Assembly: GCA_950295325.1 (NCBI GenBank)
Contig: OX485805.1
Location: 31,173,501 to 31,237,500 of the forward strand
Length of the DNA stretch: 64,000 bases
Source of the DNA: Polytrichum commune
Taxonomy: Eukaryota > Streptophyta > Polytrichopsida > Polytrichales > Polytrichaceae
Reading direction: 5' to 3'
Shown: one piece after another, positions 43,901 to 55,174 of the stretch
How the letters are laid out: each line of letters begins with the position of its first letter
Position numbering within the stretch: the first letter of the stretch is position 1
The notes under the pieces: model-generated
Told to the model about the DNA's origin: nothing
Databases searched by the model: none
Seen by the model: the letters and a program-made list of their open reading frames with translations, nothing else
Position numbers and translations under genes: made by a program

Positions 43901-46217
43901 AACACCATGGGCGCAAGGGGGACCCCGGAGTGACACCCGGGACTTGTGGCGCCGTTGGTGAGAGGGCCCAAGTGATCCTAGTGTGGGTGACGGCCCCGGG
44001 CGTTGGGAACGCCTCCCACCCACAGAGACTAGGAGGCATGAGGGTAAGGCCATGAGCTATGTGTAGCTCATGGCGTGGTGATTCTAGAAAGCTCAAGAAC
44101 ACCTCAATCGGAGGTGTGAGCTAGGAGTTATGGCCATTTGAGTGGGGCGCTGTCCCGGGACAGCGCCCTGGTACAGCAGTGCCTGGGAGTGATTCCCGGG
44201 ACTGCGAAGGTTCAAACAGGCATAACTTCCTCAAGACTTGCTCAAATGGGGCAAGTGAGGAATCCATCGGCATCTACGTGAAGCGTAGATGAAGATGGAG
44301 TGGTTGGTTGGCATGATCAGACATCATACAAGGAAGTTATGATGGTCTGAAGCTGCTGGGGGGTTCTAGGCCCAGCAGCTAAAGGAAAATGTCCACTTGG
44401 CCCCAACTCTTGGTAGAGAGACAAGAGGTTGGTTGACGGTGGGGTAGGGGCCCCGCGTGAAGTCCTAGAGGCTTATATGGGTGAGGTGGTGTGGCCTCAC
44501 CCACCCGAGGCCGAACGGCAAGGACTCCATGGACCTTGGCCCAATGTGAGGCCATAGTTGCCTAGTATGGTTCGGGTTGTTGTAGTGTTGCTCCGGCAAT
44601 GCGATGATCAACATGGGATTGGATTTCCATGGATGGAAGTCCACATGTAGGAATGGGTTACCGATTAAGGGGTGAGTCCCGAAAGCAAAGTAGGAGGGTT
44701 GGTTCCCTCCTATGAACTATAAGGTCCGGGGTAGGAGGAGCTAATCATTAGCATGGCGGAATGGAAATGGTTAGCGCTCGTAACCTTTGCTAGAATTGAA
44801 AATTGGCAAGATTGTCAAGGGGGGCTAGCAAGGGTTGCGACAGCACATCCAGAAGGGAGTATGGCAGAAGGGTATAGACTGGAGGACACACTTGGCTTTT
44901 GCACAGAGTACATGCAACGACATAGTGCAACCACACACCGGGTATGGGACCCAAACGAAGATGCCATTATGAACGACGAGATTCTGCGCCTCAACGAACA
45001 CTCGAAGCGACGAATGTCCGACGAGGTGCGCGGCTACGCACATGCATTTGTCATCAACAACGCGCCATGCTTGGAACCATGGCGAGAGTGAGTTCCTCTT
45101 TCAGCACATTCAGTTGCCCTTGTCAACAACAGTGACTAGCATCGACAGGATGACATTAGGACGTGAAACGCATGTCCATGTTTACATCGTCCAGAACGTT
45201 GCCATGTTTTGGAGGACGTTATGATTAATTACTTGTGCACGTCATTTACAATGTCAACATGGATGTCCAAATGTTACTGGATACGTCCCGAACGATCATT
45301 TCCAATGTTACAGGTGGTGTACTTCATCTCCTGTACATGTCCAATGTCTGACAGCCGAGGTGGGATTCTTGTACAGGGAATACATAACCGCGAGGGGACA
45401 CAGATGGGAAGAGCGAGAGGCTTTCCGAGCACAATCTCGACGTCGTCGTCCTGTTAGACCGGTAACGTACCCCCCCGAACTGAGTGATTTGCCAAGCTTT
45501 GCCGATTGGCTCAAGGCACGGGTGCTGGCATCTGAGCATGACGGTGTTCCCCTAGATGAGGACGTGGTGCAGTATTCGTGTCCGCCGGAGCGTTATGCAA
45601 CCTCCCACCGGCAAATGCATGCATTTGGGATGCACTTGCGTGTTCGGACTGCCGAAGGGGGCCTTGTGACTTGGGACTGTGGCGTGGTGGCCGCCTACAC
45701 TCAGCAATTGCGTTGGGGGATTCGCAATGGCAGGCCCATAGATCATACTGCCGAGCATGTGGGGTACATCGAGGAGATATTGGAATTGGATTACCGCAAT
45801 CATTGTACCACGGTGTTGTTGTGCGAGTGGGTTAAAGCGTCTCGGGATGTGCGTATTCCCACCATTGAACGCGACAAGTACGGATTCAGCGTGGCTAACT
45901 TCAACCACATGGACAACATAGTACACCCGGACTCCTTTGCTTTCCCCATGCACTGCCAACAGGTTTTTTTTTGTGATGACATCACGAGACGCGGGTGGAA
46001 GATTGTGTGCAGAAGAGAAGTGAGAGGGAGGCGAACCGCACCTCATCATCAAAATCCCATGGCCAATGCAATCGCCGTTGGTGACGATCAGGACTTCCAG
46101 GGCTTGCAACCCCCGATGTTGGAAACGGAGCCAATTCGGAGACCTCATACCACGGGAGGAGTCTATGTCACAGCCACGATGGAAGGAAACAACCATGATG
46201 AAATTGAGGAGGAGTAG
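40915..46217 (+). CDS. CACTA TNP2-type transposase
   Basis: Exons are 40,915-42,696, 42,940-43,287, 43,565-45,087 (carrying a solo LTR) and 45,314-46,217. Without the LTR and one target copy the total is 3,579 bases, 1,192 residues plus stop. Order: transposase-associated domain (YPCPCRDCNG near residue 43), Cys pair CPDGC at 264 with CPKC, the TNP2 core (LALALDGVNPF with Asp 371; CCKGYKGCPECG), VLDVMHCEKNLCENILK, a DUF4218 region (CRWMYPIERYMKTLKDY) and a C-terminal DUF4216-like region. It cuts and joins the element ends. Intron 2 begins GC (CAG|GCACGT) instead of GT. The solo LTR introduces stops, so this copy cannot make full protein unless the insert is spliced out. Confidence 0.85.
43870..44842. 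mobile_element. solo LTR inside transposase exon 3
   Basis: It begins TGTCGC and ends GCGACA, a 6-bp inverted terminus of TG...CA type. GCACA is repeated at 43,865-43,869 and 44,843-44,847, a 5-bp target copy. Removing 978 bases rejoins TTAH to PEGS in frame, as expected in this conserved transposase region. The interior is GC-rich and has no long coding frame. Confidence 0.9.
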
Positions 46218-46957
46218 ATAGTGGTGTCTTTTTTTTGTCGTAGTAACATTCTGTACTGGCCCTTTTTGTTTGTCCGGTGGGACATCCCCTAGGACGTGTA
46301 CGCTGACATTACTATGTATCTGACGACATTGTCTATGTTTTTGCTAACATACATTTGCGTCGACTACCGTGTCATAATGAATGTCTGTGCCAAGACGCCA
46401 TGCTGCATCACAAATGTAAGCGTGCATGTTTTGACTGTGCCTCCATGGACATCCTTGAAAACATGCTTCCAGACATAGGCCCCATCGTTGCGGATGTCAC
46501 GCAGACACGTTAGTAACAACATGCAAAGGTCCGATGGGATGTTGTAGCACACGTCCGCAGAGACACGACGGATGACATCGGAGTCACAGGTGGCATCCCC
46601 TCAAACATGTCTACATGTAGGCGTTGTCCTCGTTGTAATTGCTGATGTCTGTAAGGATGAGTACGGAGACACCTGATGGGACGTATGCTGAAACATGTCT
46701 CTAACTCAGCGGAAACGTGGTCCCGTTTCGGAGACGTTTTAGGGGACGTCCCTACGGATGTCCCCAAAGTCATGCACACGTTACCTGAGACATCGTCAAG
46801 TGGACGTGTCGAGTGATGTGGACGTGTAGACAGAATGACGTGTCACCTACTCCGACGTGGAATTGCGAATGCCATGTAGATAAAGTGATGTCAAAGACAA
46901 ATATCCAAAGACAGATGGATATGGCACCAAGAACTCCACAAATTCACCCTACATTCC
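46218..46957. promoter_or_regulatory. CACTA right internal region, dense GACGTC/ACATCC words
   Basis: This follows the transposase stop. Short words ATGTC, GACATC and GACGTC occur in both orientations, as at the left end. No gene is supported. It is cut off at 46,958 by an LTR. Confidence 0.5.
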
Positions 46958-49201
46958 TGTGAGCCAAATTTTTGGTCATTTCAGTTCAACTATAGGCTTA
47001 TCGTTTAATTCGGATGGAGTCATCCAATAGGATGAATATAGTTAAACCATAGGAGGAAGTTATAACTATTGTCACGGCCATAGGAGGCCCTAGTAGGCGG
47101 TTACGGAAACTATCTTCTCCTCGCCTCCGTAAGAGGGCGGCCGAGGAAGGAGAAGCCAGACATTTCTTAGATCATTGTTGAGCGCAGTGTAGAACAAATT
47201 GACTTGTCTCCCTCGACACTGATTGTGTGAGGATAATATTGAAACTATATTCTGAGGAACTGAGCAATTACCGCAGTGATTGCAGGATTGCCAGACTCTG
47301 CTTATGTTTATTTTACTTTTTGATTATTGTTGATGGCTGAATCAATGTCGAACTATTGTTGTGAGTGGAATACATGAATGAGAGGTTGGAAACTATAGTA
47401 TGTGGAAACAATTACATTTATCTGGGTATGGATTGACAAGCATAACTGAGTGACCTATAATCGGAATAGAAATGAGAAATGAGAACTGTTGCGGAGGAAG
47501 TAAAGTGGGAAAGGAGTTGAGCAATTTGAGAAACAACAGAGAGTATGAGATTGAGAGACGTACGTGGAATTGTGGAATGATAATGAAGTGAAGACGATTA
47601 CTGCAAGAGATGGAATATTGTGTAACTATCGTCTGAGTGTGAGTAATTGAATATGGTTGAGTAAAGAGGAACTGTGAGTTAAGAGTGTGAGCATTGTTGA
47701 AGAAGGAAGCTAAGATTGAGTGAATAGTCGTTGTTGCGAGGAATGTAGAGATAGAGATATGAGAGTAACGTAAATAAGAATTGAGTCAAACTATGGGCAG
47801 GGGAGTCCTTTATAATCCGAGCTTATGTTATATTCTTGGCCGAAGAAGGTGAGATTGAATTGAGAGAAAATGAGAAGCAGTGAGAGCGAGAATTATCAGC
47901 GAGTAAATCAAAATTGGTGTAACAATGAGCACACGGAGGAAAGTGGAATATAGTTGCACCTATTGGTCTCGTAAACTGAGGGGGTAAATCGATCGATTGT
48001 GAGAGAAACCTGTGGTCGAATTGAGAAATAGATCTGGAAGAAAAGATAGAATTTAAGAGAGGAATGACGAGAGGGAGAGAAGAGGCATAAAACTATGGAC
48101 AGAGGAATTGAAAGAACATAGTTGAACCATGGCCAAGTGGTAGAAGAAGTTGGAAATTTGAGTGTGCAGCCTGGAGTGGAACTTATGAGCGAGGGACCCT
48201 GTGAGAAGGCAGAAGGCCAAGTGTCAGAGCCGAGAGTTAATCAGCATATAGTGTCACTATGGGCTATTGTTGAGACTTAAGTTAAACATTGAGGTGAAGT
48301 GTAAGGCCAAAGGCCAGCCCATGAGGTGAAATGATTATTGTTAACCAGAAGAGAGGCAGAAAAGAGTGAGGTGACGATAGTGCGGCCGAAAAGAGATCAT
48401 AGTTGAATTTGATATCTTAGGCTGTTAGAGTTATCATTTGAAAAGTGAGTTTAAGGAGAGAATCTTAATCAATTGAAGTGATGAGAAATCACTTCCGATC
48501 AATTGATTAGGAAGAAAAATGAGAGATATAAGAGAGATTCAATGAACTTAGAATAGGATTAACTTTGGAGTATAAAGGAGACCTAGGCATAAGTTAATCT
48601 AATCTTAATCAAGTTTTAATGGTTAAGTAGTCAAGAGATGAGATCTTTGGGTATGGAATGCGATTTAATCCTTTCAACTATTGTCTTGTGTGTTACCCTG
48701 GTTGTTGTTGTTGCAGGTTGTGCAGGGCGACCAAGACTATAGCTTGACGGATAATGGTTAATTGCATAAGTTGTGAGTAATGATTAAATCTGGAGATAAG
48801 GAATAAACAATTGTTTTGTATTGGAATTAACATTGACCAAGTAATAAAGGAATTGCCTTGAATTGAAGATGCATTGGCCAATGGTTACCAAAAGACAATT
48901 GTGTTACTCAAAGACTATTGTTCTCTCTTGACTATTGTTCTACAAAATCTCATGACGAGATGGTTACTACCGAGACTGACACACATACCCCACTGACTGA
49001 GACACAGTGAGAGGAAACCAAGAGAGAAAAGGAGAGTAAAAGACATACCAGTCATGTTCTAGAGTGAATATAGCAAACCCTTTGGTCTAATTAAGGAACT
49101 ATGAAGTGACAAATGCCTGTAATAGACACTAGTTAAGCCTTCCTTGAGAGTCTGTACCCTGGTGTTTTGGGTTATTTAAGTGAGAGCAAAAACTAACTAC
49201 A
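46958..49201. mobile_element. solo LTR, 2,244 bp
   Basis: It begins TGTGAGCC and ends AACTACA (TG...CA). ATTCC is repeated at 46,953-46,957 and 49,202-49,206. The interior is purine-rich, lacks coding frames, and repeats words such as AACTATTG and AACTATGG on one strand. The length suits a long Gypsy-type LTR, but the family is not identified. Confidence 0.65.
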
Positions 49202-49206
49202 ATTCC

Positions 49207-49862
49207 GGTGTTGGTACAGAAGTGGGAAAATAATACTTTAATATTTTTTAATATTTTTTAAGCAATTTAATATACAAGACTGAACTGAATATGACCGCTT
49301 TAATTACGGAATTATTGGATTTTATGAAATACTAGCAGGTTATAAATTAATTTGTATTTATTTTTTACATTACTTTTTAATTCCCTAAACATTTTCATTC
49401 GAAGCGGACAAATCGTAAATTAAGAGGATCATAGTTAATAAATATAATCAATGTATTCTTTAGTTTTATATATTATAAATTTAAATTTAAATTTTGTCAC
49501 ATAACTTTCTTTGGAAATGCCACATGGCTTTATTTTCTCCTCTTGCACACCGTTGCCCGTTTCGGTGATTTTGGGACGTTGGGCTGCTTTCTACCTTGCA
49601 CAGCACTAACTTCCACATGTTCAACCCAGGCGAAACGGTTGTCCACTGCCAGCGTGGCAATTGTCCGTACGCAAGGATGTCTTCGACGACGTCCCCCGAG
49701 ACGGGTGCGTCGTTGGAGACATTGTCACGTCTCCTGTTTCACACGCGCATTCCGTGACCCTACCCCCTCCATTGGTCCTTATTTACGCATGGACATCCTC
49801 CCGTTCACGGGGACATTACTGGCTAGCTCGAAGACATCCCAAAAACACGCTGACATGATTGG
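49207..49862. other. CACTA right subterminal region
   Basis: Positions 49,207-49,520 are very AT-rich with nothing recognisable. From about 49,660 GACGTC, GACATC and ATGTC words return toward the terminus. Confidence 0.5.
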
Positions 49863-49895
49863 GGACATAACCAAAAACACGGGTTTCTTATAGTG
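49863..49895 (-). repeat. CACTA right terminal inverted repeat
   Basis: Reverse-complemented it begins CACTATAAGAAACCCG and continues GTTTTTGGTTATGTCC after one variable base. It differs from the left end at three of 33 positions. TCT follows. Confidence 0.95.
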
Positions 49896-50412
49896 TCTCC
49901 TCCACCGCATAGTCCCCGTACAGCTTCTTGCCCTTCAGCATTCGCCGCTCCCTGAAGGTGGCCGTCGCATCCCTCGAATACATGTCCTTCGCGTCGGCCA
50001 CCATGAGGACGGGCACTAGCTTGCTTTGCGGCGTGGCAGCCCGCATGGCCTTCTTCCGCTGAGGGGCCTCGGATTCTTGAGTGAATCCTGTTGCCCCTTC
50101 CTTGACCTCCCCCTCCACTTTCTCTGCTTCCTCCCCCTCCTCCGCAACCTCACCACCTGCTCCCATAGACGGATTGTCCGGATGCAACCCGATGAGCGGC
50201 TCTGGCAATTGAACGGGGGCCCGCATGGCGAATTCACCCGGGTTGATTCGCCTCGCCATATCCAAAGGATTCTTGCCCCCCTCGACGATCTCTTCGACGT
50301 AGGATCTGGGTATCCAGTCGAGGATGTCCATTCTCTTGGCCAGCGCCTTCTGGGTCCTGTAGAATTGAACATCGGCATCCTCCACATAGGAGTAGATGTT
50401 CAACCCAGACAT
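49896..50412 (-). CDS. exon 3 of split gene, 5' part
   Basis: The frame from MSGLNIYSYVEDADVQFYRT runs to AVEE, where the CACTA element cuts the codon. With the downstream part it gives 485 codons, divisible by three. The content is a helical segment, then DILDWIPRSYVEEIV and a Glu-rich linker. The 5' splice edge is unsure: no clear AG precedes 50,412, and GTGGAG at about 50,391 is an alternative. In the present allele translation would stop at TAA three codons into the transposon (GAG ACA CTA TAA). Confidence 0.6.
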
Positions 50413-50494
50413 TTGCACAATCCAAATCAATAGTATTAGTATCACCAATGAAGAATAAGGAAAAATGACACCCAAAACAAAACAATAATAGTTA

Positions 50495-50620
50495 GTTTGG
50501 GTCGAGCGACCCAAGCAATGCATGCCCTAGTTTGGGTCGCTCGACCCAAACAATGCATGCCCTAGTTTGGGTCGCTCGACCCAAACAGACCGTGCCCCTA
50601 GTTTGGGTCGCCCGATCCAA
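50495..50620. repeat. four tandem palindromes in intron 2
   Basis: Palindrome units start at 50,495, 50,530, 50,565 and 50,601, a 35-36 bp period with the spacer CAATGCATGCCCTA in the first two. The cores vary (GAGC, GCTC, GCTC, GCCC), while the TTTGGGTCG and CGACCCAA arms stay nearly fixed. Confidence 0.85.
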
Positions 50621-50655
50621 ACTGTCCATATAGTTCCTTCAGGTTATTTGCTTAC

Positions 50656-51987
50656 CATGGCTGCGAAAACCGGTTTGGAGCCCCCGAAGACATTGAAGAT
50701 GCAGTCCCCTCTCTTCGTGAGGGTCCTCATCATCCGCAGGTAGAACTCCATGCGCAGTTCATCCGCGGGGTAGTTGGCGTACTTCGCATCGTCGTACAAG
50801 CTTCTGCTGGAGCCCAACCCTTCTTGAACTTGGAAGAGCTTCTCCATCCTGGCTATGGGATGGTTTGGCACCTTAAGTAGCTCAGCTTTGTACACGAAGT
50901 ACAAGCACAGCACGTTGACGATCCTCGTCTTCTTGTCTTTCAGCGTGTTGTACGCCCCCTCCGCCGGTGCAGCAACGTAGTGAGATTTTGAGACGGCGTA
51001 CTCTGGCTGCAATTTCCGCACGATCTCGTACACCTGCTCTGCCCTCCTGTCCTCGACAATCCACAGCCAGACGTCGACATCCCTGAATTTGGGGCTACCG
51101 TAATCCACAAACTTCGTGAAGAACGGCTCGTAGAACGGGGTGCTCATTGTCCCCTCAAATGAGGCTCCAGGGATGTTCCTGAAGTCTATCATTCCGAAGG
51201 GGAAGCGGTCCCCGGCTTTTGTCCTGATAGCCTTTCTGGCATCAGAGCCCAGCCAACCTTGGATCTTGAGAGGCTCGAGGGTGACCAAGTTGAAGTAGGC
51301 GTCGCCCTCGAAGCTGACGATCTTCTTCTCCTTTATAAAGTTGGAGAAGGCACGCGTGGAGTGTTCGGGAAGCACCCGGTTCCTCCCCCCCTTCACAAGC
51401 TTGGACTTCAGGAAGTCGTCTCCCGCCTCCCTGATGAGTGCCGCCATGGACGCACTGGTGAACTTGTAGGCGGCTTTGAATGCCCTCCAGTGCGCCTCGT
51501 CGACCTCTCCATCCACTATGAGCTTCCTTTCCGGCACCAGCTTGTGCAGCTCCTGGACGATGGTCGTCTTTTTTTTCCTATTCTCCGTCCATTCCTTCAT
51601 GGTGTAGCATGAAGGGACGAAGATTTTGGGCTTGATGAAGACGATTTTCGGGTGGATCCAGCATCTCTTCGCAGTCGGCTGCACGTGGAAGATGTGGGAC
51701 GCCGCCTTTCCCATCTCTGTCTCCGAGAGACCTTGAAGAGCTCTGAAGAACTCCCTCACCAGAGGCTTCATTTGCTTGAAGCGCGCAGTCTGGTTGAAGA
51801 GCAAGCCGGTGTCAGGATCCATGAGGTCCCCCGTCTTGTGTTTCTCGAAAACACTCTTCCATCTCCCCCACACGGAGTCAGACGTTGTGATCAAATCAAT
51901 TTCTCCTCTTAGCTCATTGTACTTCTTCTGCTTGTGGGAAGTATTGTCAATCGAGGAGAATTTGTTGATCATCTGGTATTTGAAGTC
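50656..51987 (-). CDS. exon 2 of split gene
   Basis: The exon runs from acceptor AATGTGCAG to donor CCATG|GTAAGC, 444 codons, and joins exon 1 in phase 0. The protein is mixed alpha/beta with many aromatic residues (WGRWKSVFEKHK, EAHWRAFKAAYKF, VDVWLWIVEDRRAEQVYEIVRK). I do not recognise a domain. Long plus-strand frames opposite it are antisense shadows. The frame is fully open, which with clean splice sites argues the gene was functional until recently. Confidence 0.65.
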
Positions 51988-52034
51988 CTGCACATTAAGT
52001 AAATAACACACGTTAGAAAACTGCGAATGCAAGC

Positions 52035-52111
52035 TTTGGATCGATTGACCCAAACTATAAACAAGACGAGAAAAAGTAAACAATGCAAGAGTTTGGGTCG
52101 ATCGACCCAAA
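52035..52111. repeat. palindromes in intron 1 of split gene
   Basis: One degenerate copy lies at 52,035-52,054 and one perfect copy (core ATCGAT) at 52,092-52,111. The second is only nine bases from the exon 1 donor. Confidence 0.8.
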
Positions 52112-52120
52112 CATATTCAC

Positions 52121-53446
52121 CTCCCATTTTGGGTTCTTGTCTTTAGCATTCTCCCTTTCCTTGGGAGGCCTGCCGTAAAACTCCCACACCTCCCTCGAGG
52201 CCATGATGTTCCGAATCCAGGATGCCTGGTACGCCCTCTTCTTGTTCTCCATGTTGAAGAAGCGTGAGATGTCGGTTACTACGGTCTCGTTGTCAAACCA
52301 AACCACCAATGCCTTCCACACCTTTATCTTCTCCTTTTGGTTATTGGGGTCGTCCCACTCGGTCATTAGCTGAATTTTTTTAGAGGCCTCCACACTGTGC
52401 TGGCCGTCAATCAGCCAGAAGTCGTCTTTGCATATTGCCGGCCACATTTCAGGCGTCGGCATTCTCTTCAGCCCTTGGGGCATGACAACAATTGTCTGCC
52501 TGTCGTCTTTGAATTGCCCTCCCAAGATCTGAGCGACCATCCAGTCGACGTAGGCGTCCTCCTTGGCTCGGACACACTTCTTAGGTGGCGCAAGGTGGCA
52601 CTGTGCAATGTTCACCTCGAACTTGAAGTCCTTGCCCATGAAGAAGCAATGCAGGCACTTCGTCTCGAAGTTATCATTGATTTTCTGTATCTCGCCTGCA
52701 TCCACCTCTTGGCCAGGTTTCGGCATCCGCAGCTCCGGGGAAACTGGCTCGGTGGTCATGACGGAGGACTCTCTCGCCCTCTTCGACGGGGTCGTCTGCC
52801 GGCTTCCGGACGGTGTGGGCGTCTCGCTGTCAGCCGGCGTTCCTGTAGTGCTAGTCCGTCTGGAGTCTGCAGGGACCGGATGCGGCTTCCTCACAGTTTG
52901 GGGTCTGGACGACCCTGCGCCTTCTTCTGCCATTGCCTTACGCCTCACAGGTTGCTGCGTTTTGGCTTTACTTTGCAGCGCCTTGTTGAGGACTGTGATA
53001 GCCTGTTTCAATTTTGTAAACCTACTTGCAACCTTCGTGTTGGTTACATTGCCATCTATGAAAATTGTCTCCGGTTTAATCGTTTCAGGCTCCACGCATG
53101 ACTCCTTGGCGTATATGGTGTCGAATGACTCGGAGAACTGGTGCATGAACATGTGGGCGTTTTGCACGGCGGAGTTCTCGAGAATTACGTCCACGTAATT
53201 CCCGAGGGCTTGGACGGACGCAACCTCCCATCCTGTCAACGTTGTCCAAGTGTGGTTCTCGTGGGTCCCTACTTTTACCACGAACAGGAGCTTGAACTGG
53301 GAGCCCTTTACAACCTGAACTGACCACGCAAGGACGAGCCCATCCTTGGGCACGTATGAGTCGTCCTGGGGAGTTTCATACTCTTGCCATATTACGTCTG
53401 GCGCGAGCATAAAGAACCTTTCTCCAGGTCTCTTCTTGGGGGCCAT
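52121..53446 (-). CDS. exon 1 of split gene: ParB/Srx-like motif
   Basis: The ATG at 53,446 follows an acceptor-like CTTACAG, so a non-coding or coding exon probably lies upstream. The exon has 442 codons and ends at donor GGGAG|GTGAAT. After a Lys/Pro/Thr-rich linker near residues 165-245, the segment TIVVMPQG, then DDFWLIDGQHSVEASKKIQ (Asp 347 to Ser 351), then SRFFNMENKKR resembles the ParB/sulfiredoxin fold, where a DG-HR motif binds nucleotide and an EN-R helix follows. Here His 350 is kept and Arg is replaced by Ser. The function is unknown; nucleotide binding is an inference. A Cys pair, CLHC, precedes it. Confidence 0.55.
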
Positions 53447-54160
53447 CTGTAAGTCCAAAAATTGAAACCATTAGTTTCGGTCGATCGACCCAAAGTAGTC
53501 GACAATGCATTTAACATTTGGTGGAAATGGAACAAATGTATTTTATTGACCATCCCGAATTCAAGGTTTGGGTCGATCGACCGAAACCTTGAACACTTGG
53601 TGGCTCGTGCTCCTTGTGTGCTGAAATAGACCTATGATGGTTCCTCATTAGAGAGTTTGTGTGTATTTAGTATAATATATGTGTATGTACATGATTTCAT
53701 CAATTTCAATTATGGGCATCTGAAGGATTTTTTGATACTTTTCTTGTTCAGACGTCGTGTTTGGGTCGGGCGACCCAAACATGAGGCTTTGTTTTGGGTT
53801 TAGGTTCCCAATCATGAGGCCATGTTTGGGTCGAACAACCCAAACATGAGGCTTTGTTTTGTGTTTAGGTTCACAGACATGTGGCTTTCTTTAGGGGTCA
53901 GGGTCCCAAAATGAGGACATGTTTAGGTCGGACGACCCAAACAAGATCATGTGTTTGGGTCGATCGACCCAAACCAGAGGTTGTGTTTGGGTCGTCTCCC
54001 CAAATAATATTATTTTATTATATTTTTTAAACTTGGCATGAAGCATATACAATGCTTATGCGTTGTGTATGCTACAAACCATGAATTAACCATCTCACAT
54101 TGTGGATATAAGAAAACACAATACCTTTCAAAGATGTGTTGCAGACACTTTGGAGTAGAT
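53447..54160. repeat. upstream region of split gene with palindrome cluster
   Basis: Palindrome copies lie at 53,475, 53,567, 53,761, 53,824, 53,922 and 53,954, with a half copy at 53,986. The 53,761-53,900 part is a loose 62-63 bp tandem containing CATGAGGC. This is the 5' flank or first intron of the minus-strand gene. No other feature is seen. Confidence 0.75.
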
Positions 54161-54560
54161 CTGGTTCTGTGGCTTCCAAACAATTGTAAATTCTCTCAAA
54201 CAACTCTTGAATCTCTCAACTAACTCCTGAATCTCTGAACTAACTCCTGAATCTCTGAACCAACTCCTGAACCTCTGAACCAACTCCTGAATCTCACACA
54301 CAACTACTATACCTCTTAAACGAATTCGAAATCTCTCAAGCACTCCTTAAACAACACAAACTCCTAAAACCTCAAAGATATAACCACTCCTGAATCTCAC
54401 AAAAAACTGCTGAATCTATCAAACAAACCTAAAACAACACAAACTCACAAAACCTGCACCTCACAAACACTCCCGAATCTCACAAGAACTCCTGGACACT
54501 CTTCCAACACTTTCCAACACTCTTCCAACAACTCTTCCTACTCTTTCCTTCACCCTCACG
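54161..54560. repeat. CTCCTGAATCTCTGAAC tandem region
   Basis: A 20-bp unit (AACTCCTGAATCTCTGAACT) repeats about five times at 54,200-54,300. Looser copies continue to about 54,540. Translations of it are repetitive and probably meaningless. Confidence 0.7.
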
Positions 54561-55174
54561 CCCTAAAACCTTCCTCCGTGTGTTTTTGGTTTTTTCTAAA
54601 CTCTTCCTAACTTCCAAGGTTGCACAAGTGCTATTCTATTGTTATCGCAAGAGAAAGGAGAGAAATAGAAGAAGGAAAAACAAGCAAGATGCGGGAGAAA
54701 ACGATGTAAAAGCTACACCCAGCCTGAATCGCCACGCCGCTTCGCGAAAGCGGCGCTTCCAAGCGAGGCGGCGCTTCCAAGTGAGGCGCGGAGCGTATGC
54801 TTGGCGCGGAGAGTAAGAGAGAAAGAATGAAATTTTGTGACGGTTGGGGTTTTGTTTGCCTCGGGAATTGGCCCCCAACCGCGCGAATAGGGTGCCCACA
54901 GGATTAGGGCACCCACGGGAATAGGGATATAGGGAACCCTAAATTCGAAAGCCCGACTCTAAACCCTTAGCGGGCCTACCTCTTTAAAAAGGCATAGGCT
55001 ATTTCCCTCATGGCATAGGTTGCATACTACAATATCAAATTTTTGTAAGTTGAAAACCTTTTGAGCCTTTAAGTTACCCGCCAATTGCCTTCAAAACTAA
55101 TTTTTAGTAGGTTAAAATCCTTCATATCTTTTAATGTTGTAGGTTTTAAATTCAAAATTTGAGTACTAAGTCGT
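54561..55174. other. no gene; short GC-rich hairpin region
   Basis: Around 54,735-54,790 there is a hairpin (GCCGCTT with AAGCGGC) and an 18-bp tandem pair (GGCGCTTCCAAG). The rest is AT-rich. Nothing gene-like is supported. Confidence 0.4.

Larger units (their letters stand above)
30427..49895 (+). mobile_element. CACTA (En/Spm) transposon, 19,469 bp
   Basis: The element starts CACTATAAGAAACCCG and ends with its reverse complement. The inverted repeats match at 30 of 33 positions by my count. TCT is duplicated at 30,424-30,426 and 49,896-49,898, the 3-bp target size of this superfamily. It encodes a TNP2-type transposase (plus) and a Ptta/TNPA-like protein (minus), both readable end to end once a solo LTR is discounted. 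It lies inside exon 3 of a host gene on the opposite strand to the transposase. Two solo LTRs are nested in it. It has no copy of the host-region palindrome. Confidence 0.95.

Noticed and set aside
45552-46196. Minus-strand frame of 214 codons
   Set aside because: It is antisense to the DUF4216-like exon of the transposase, which has recognisable motifs on the plus strand.
30427-49895. Reading the CACTA element as a large intron of the host gene
   Set aside because: The borders are transposon termini with a TCT target copy, not GT-AG sites, and the codon is split only by the insertion. Splicing of the element cannot be excluded, but nothing shows it.
52397-53198. Long plus-strand frames of 211-234 codons
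   Set aside because: They lie opposite exon 1 of the split gene, lack splice context and family motifs, and reflect its base composition.
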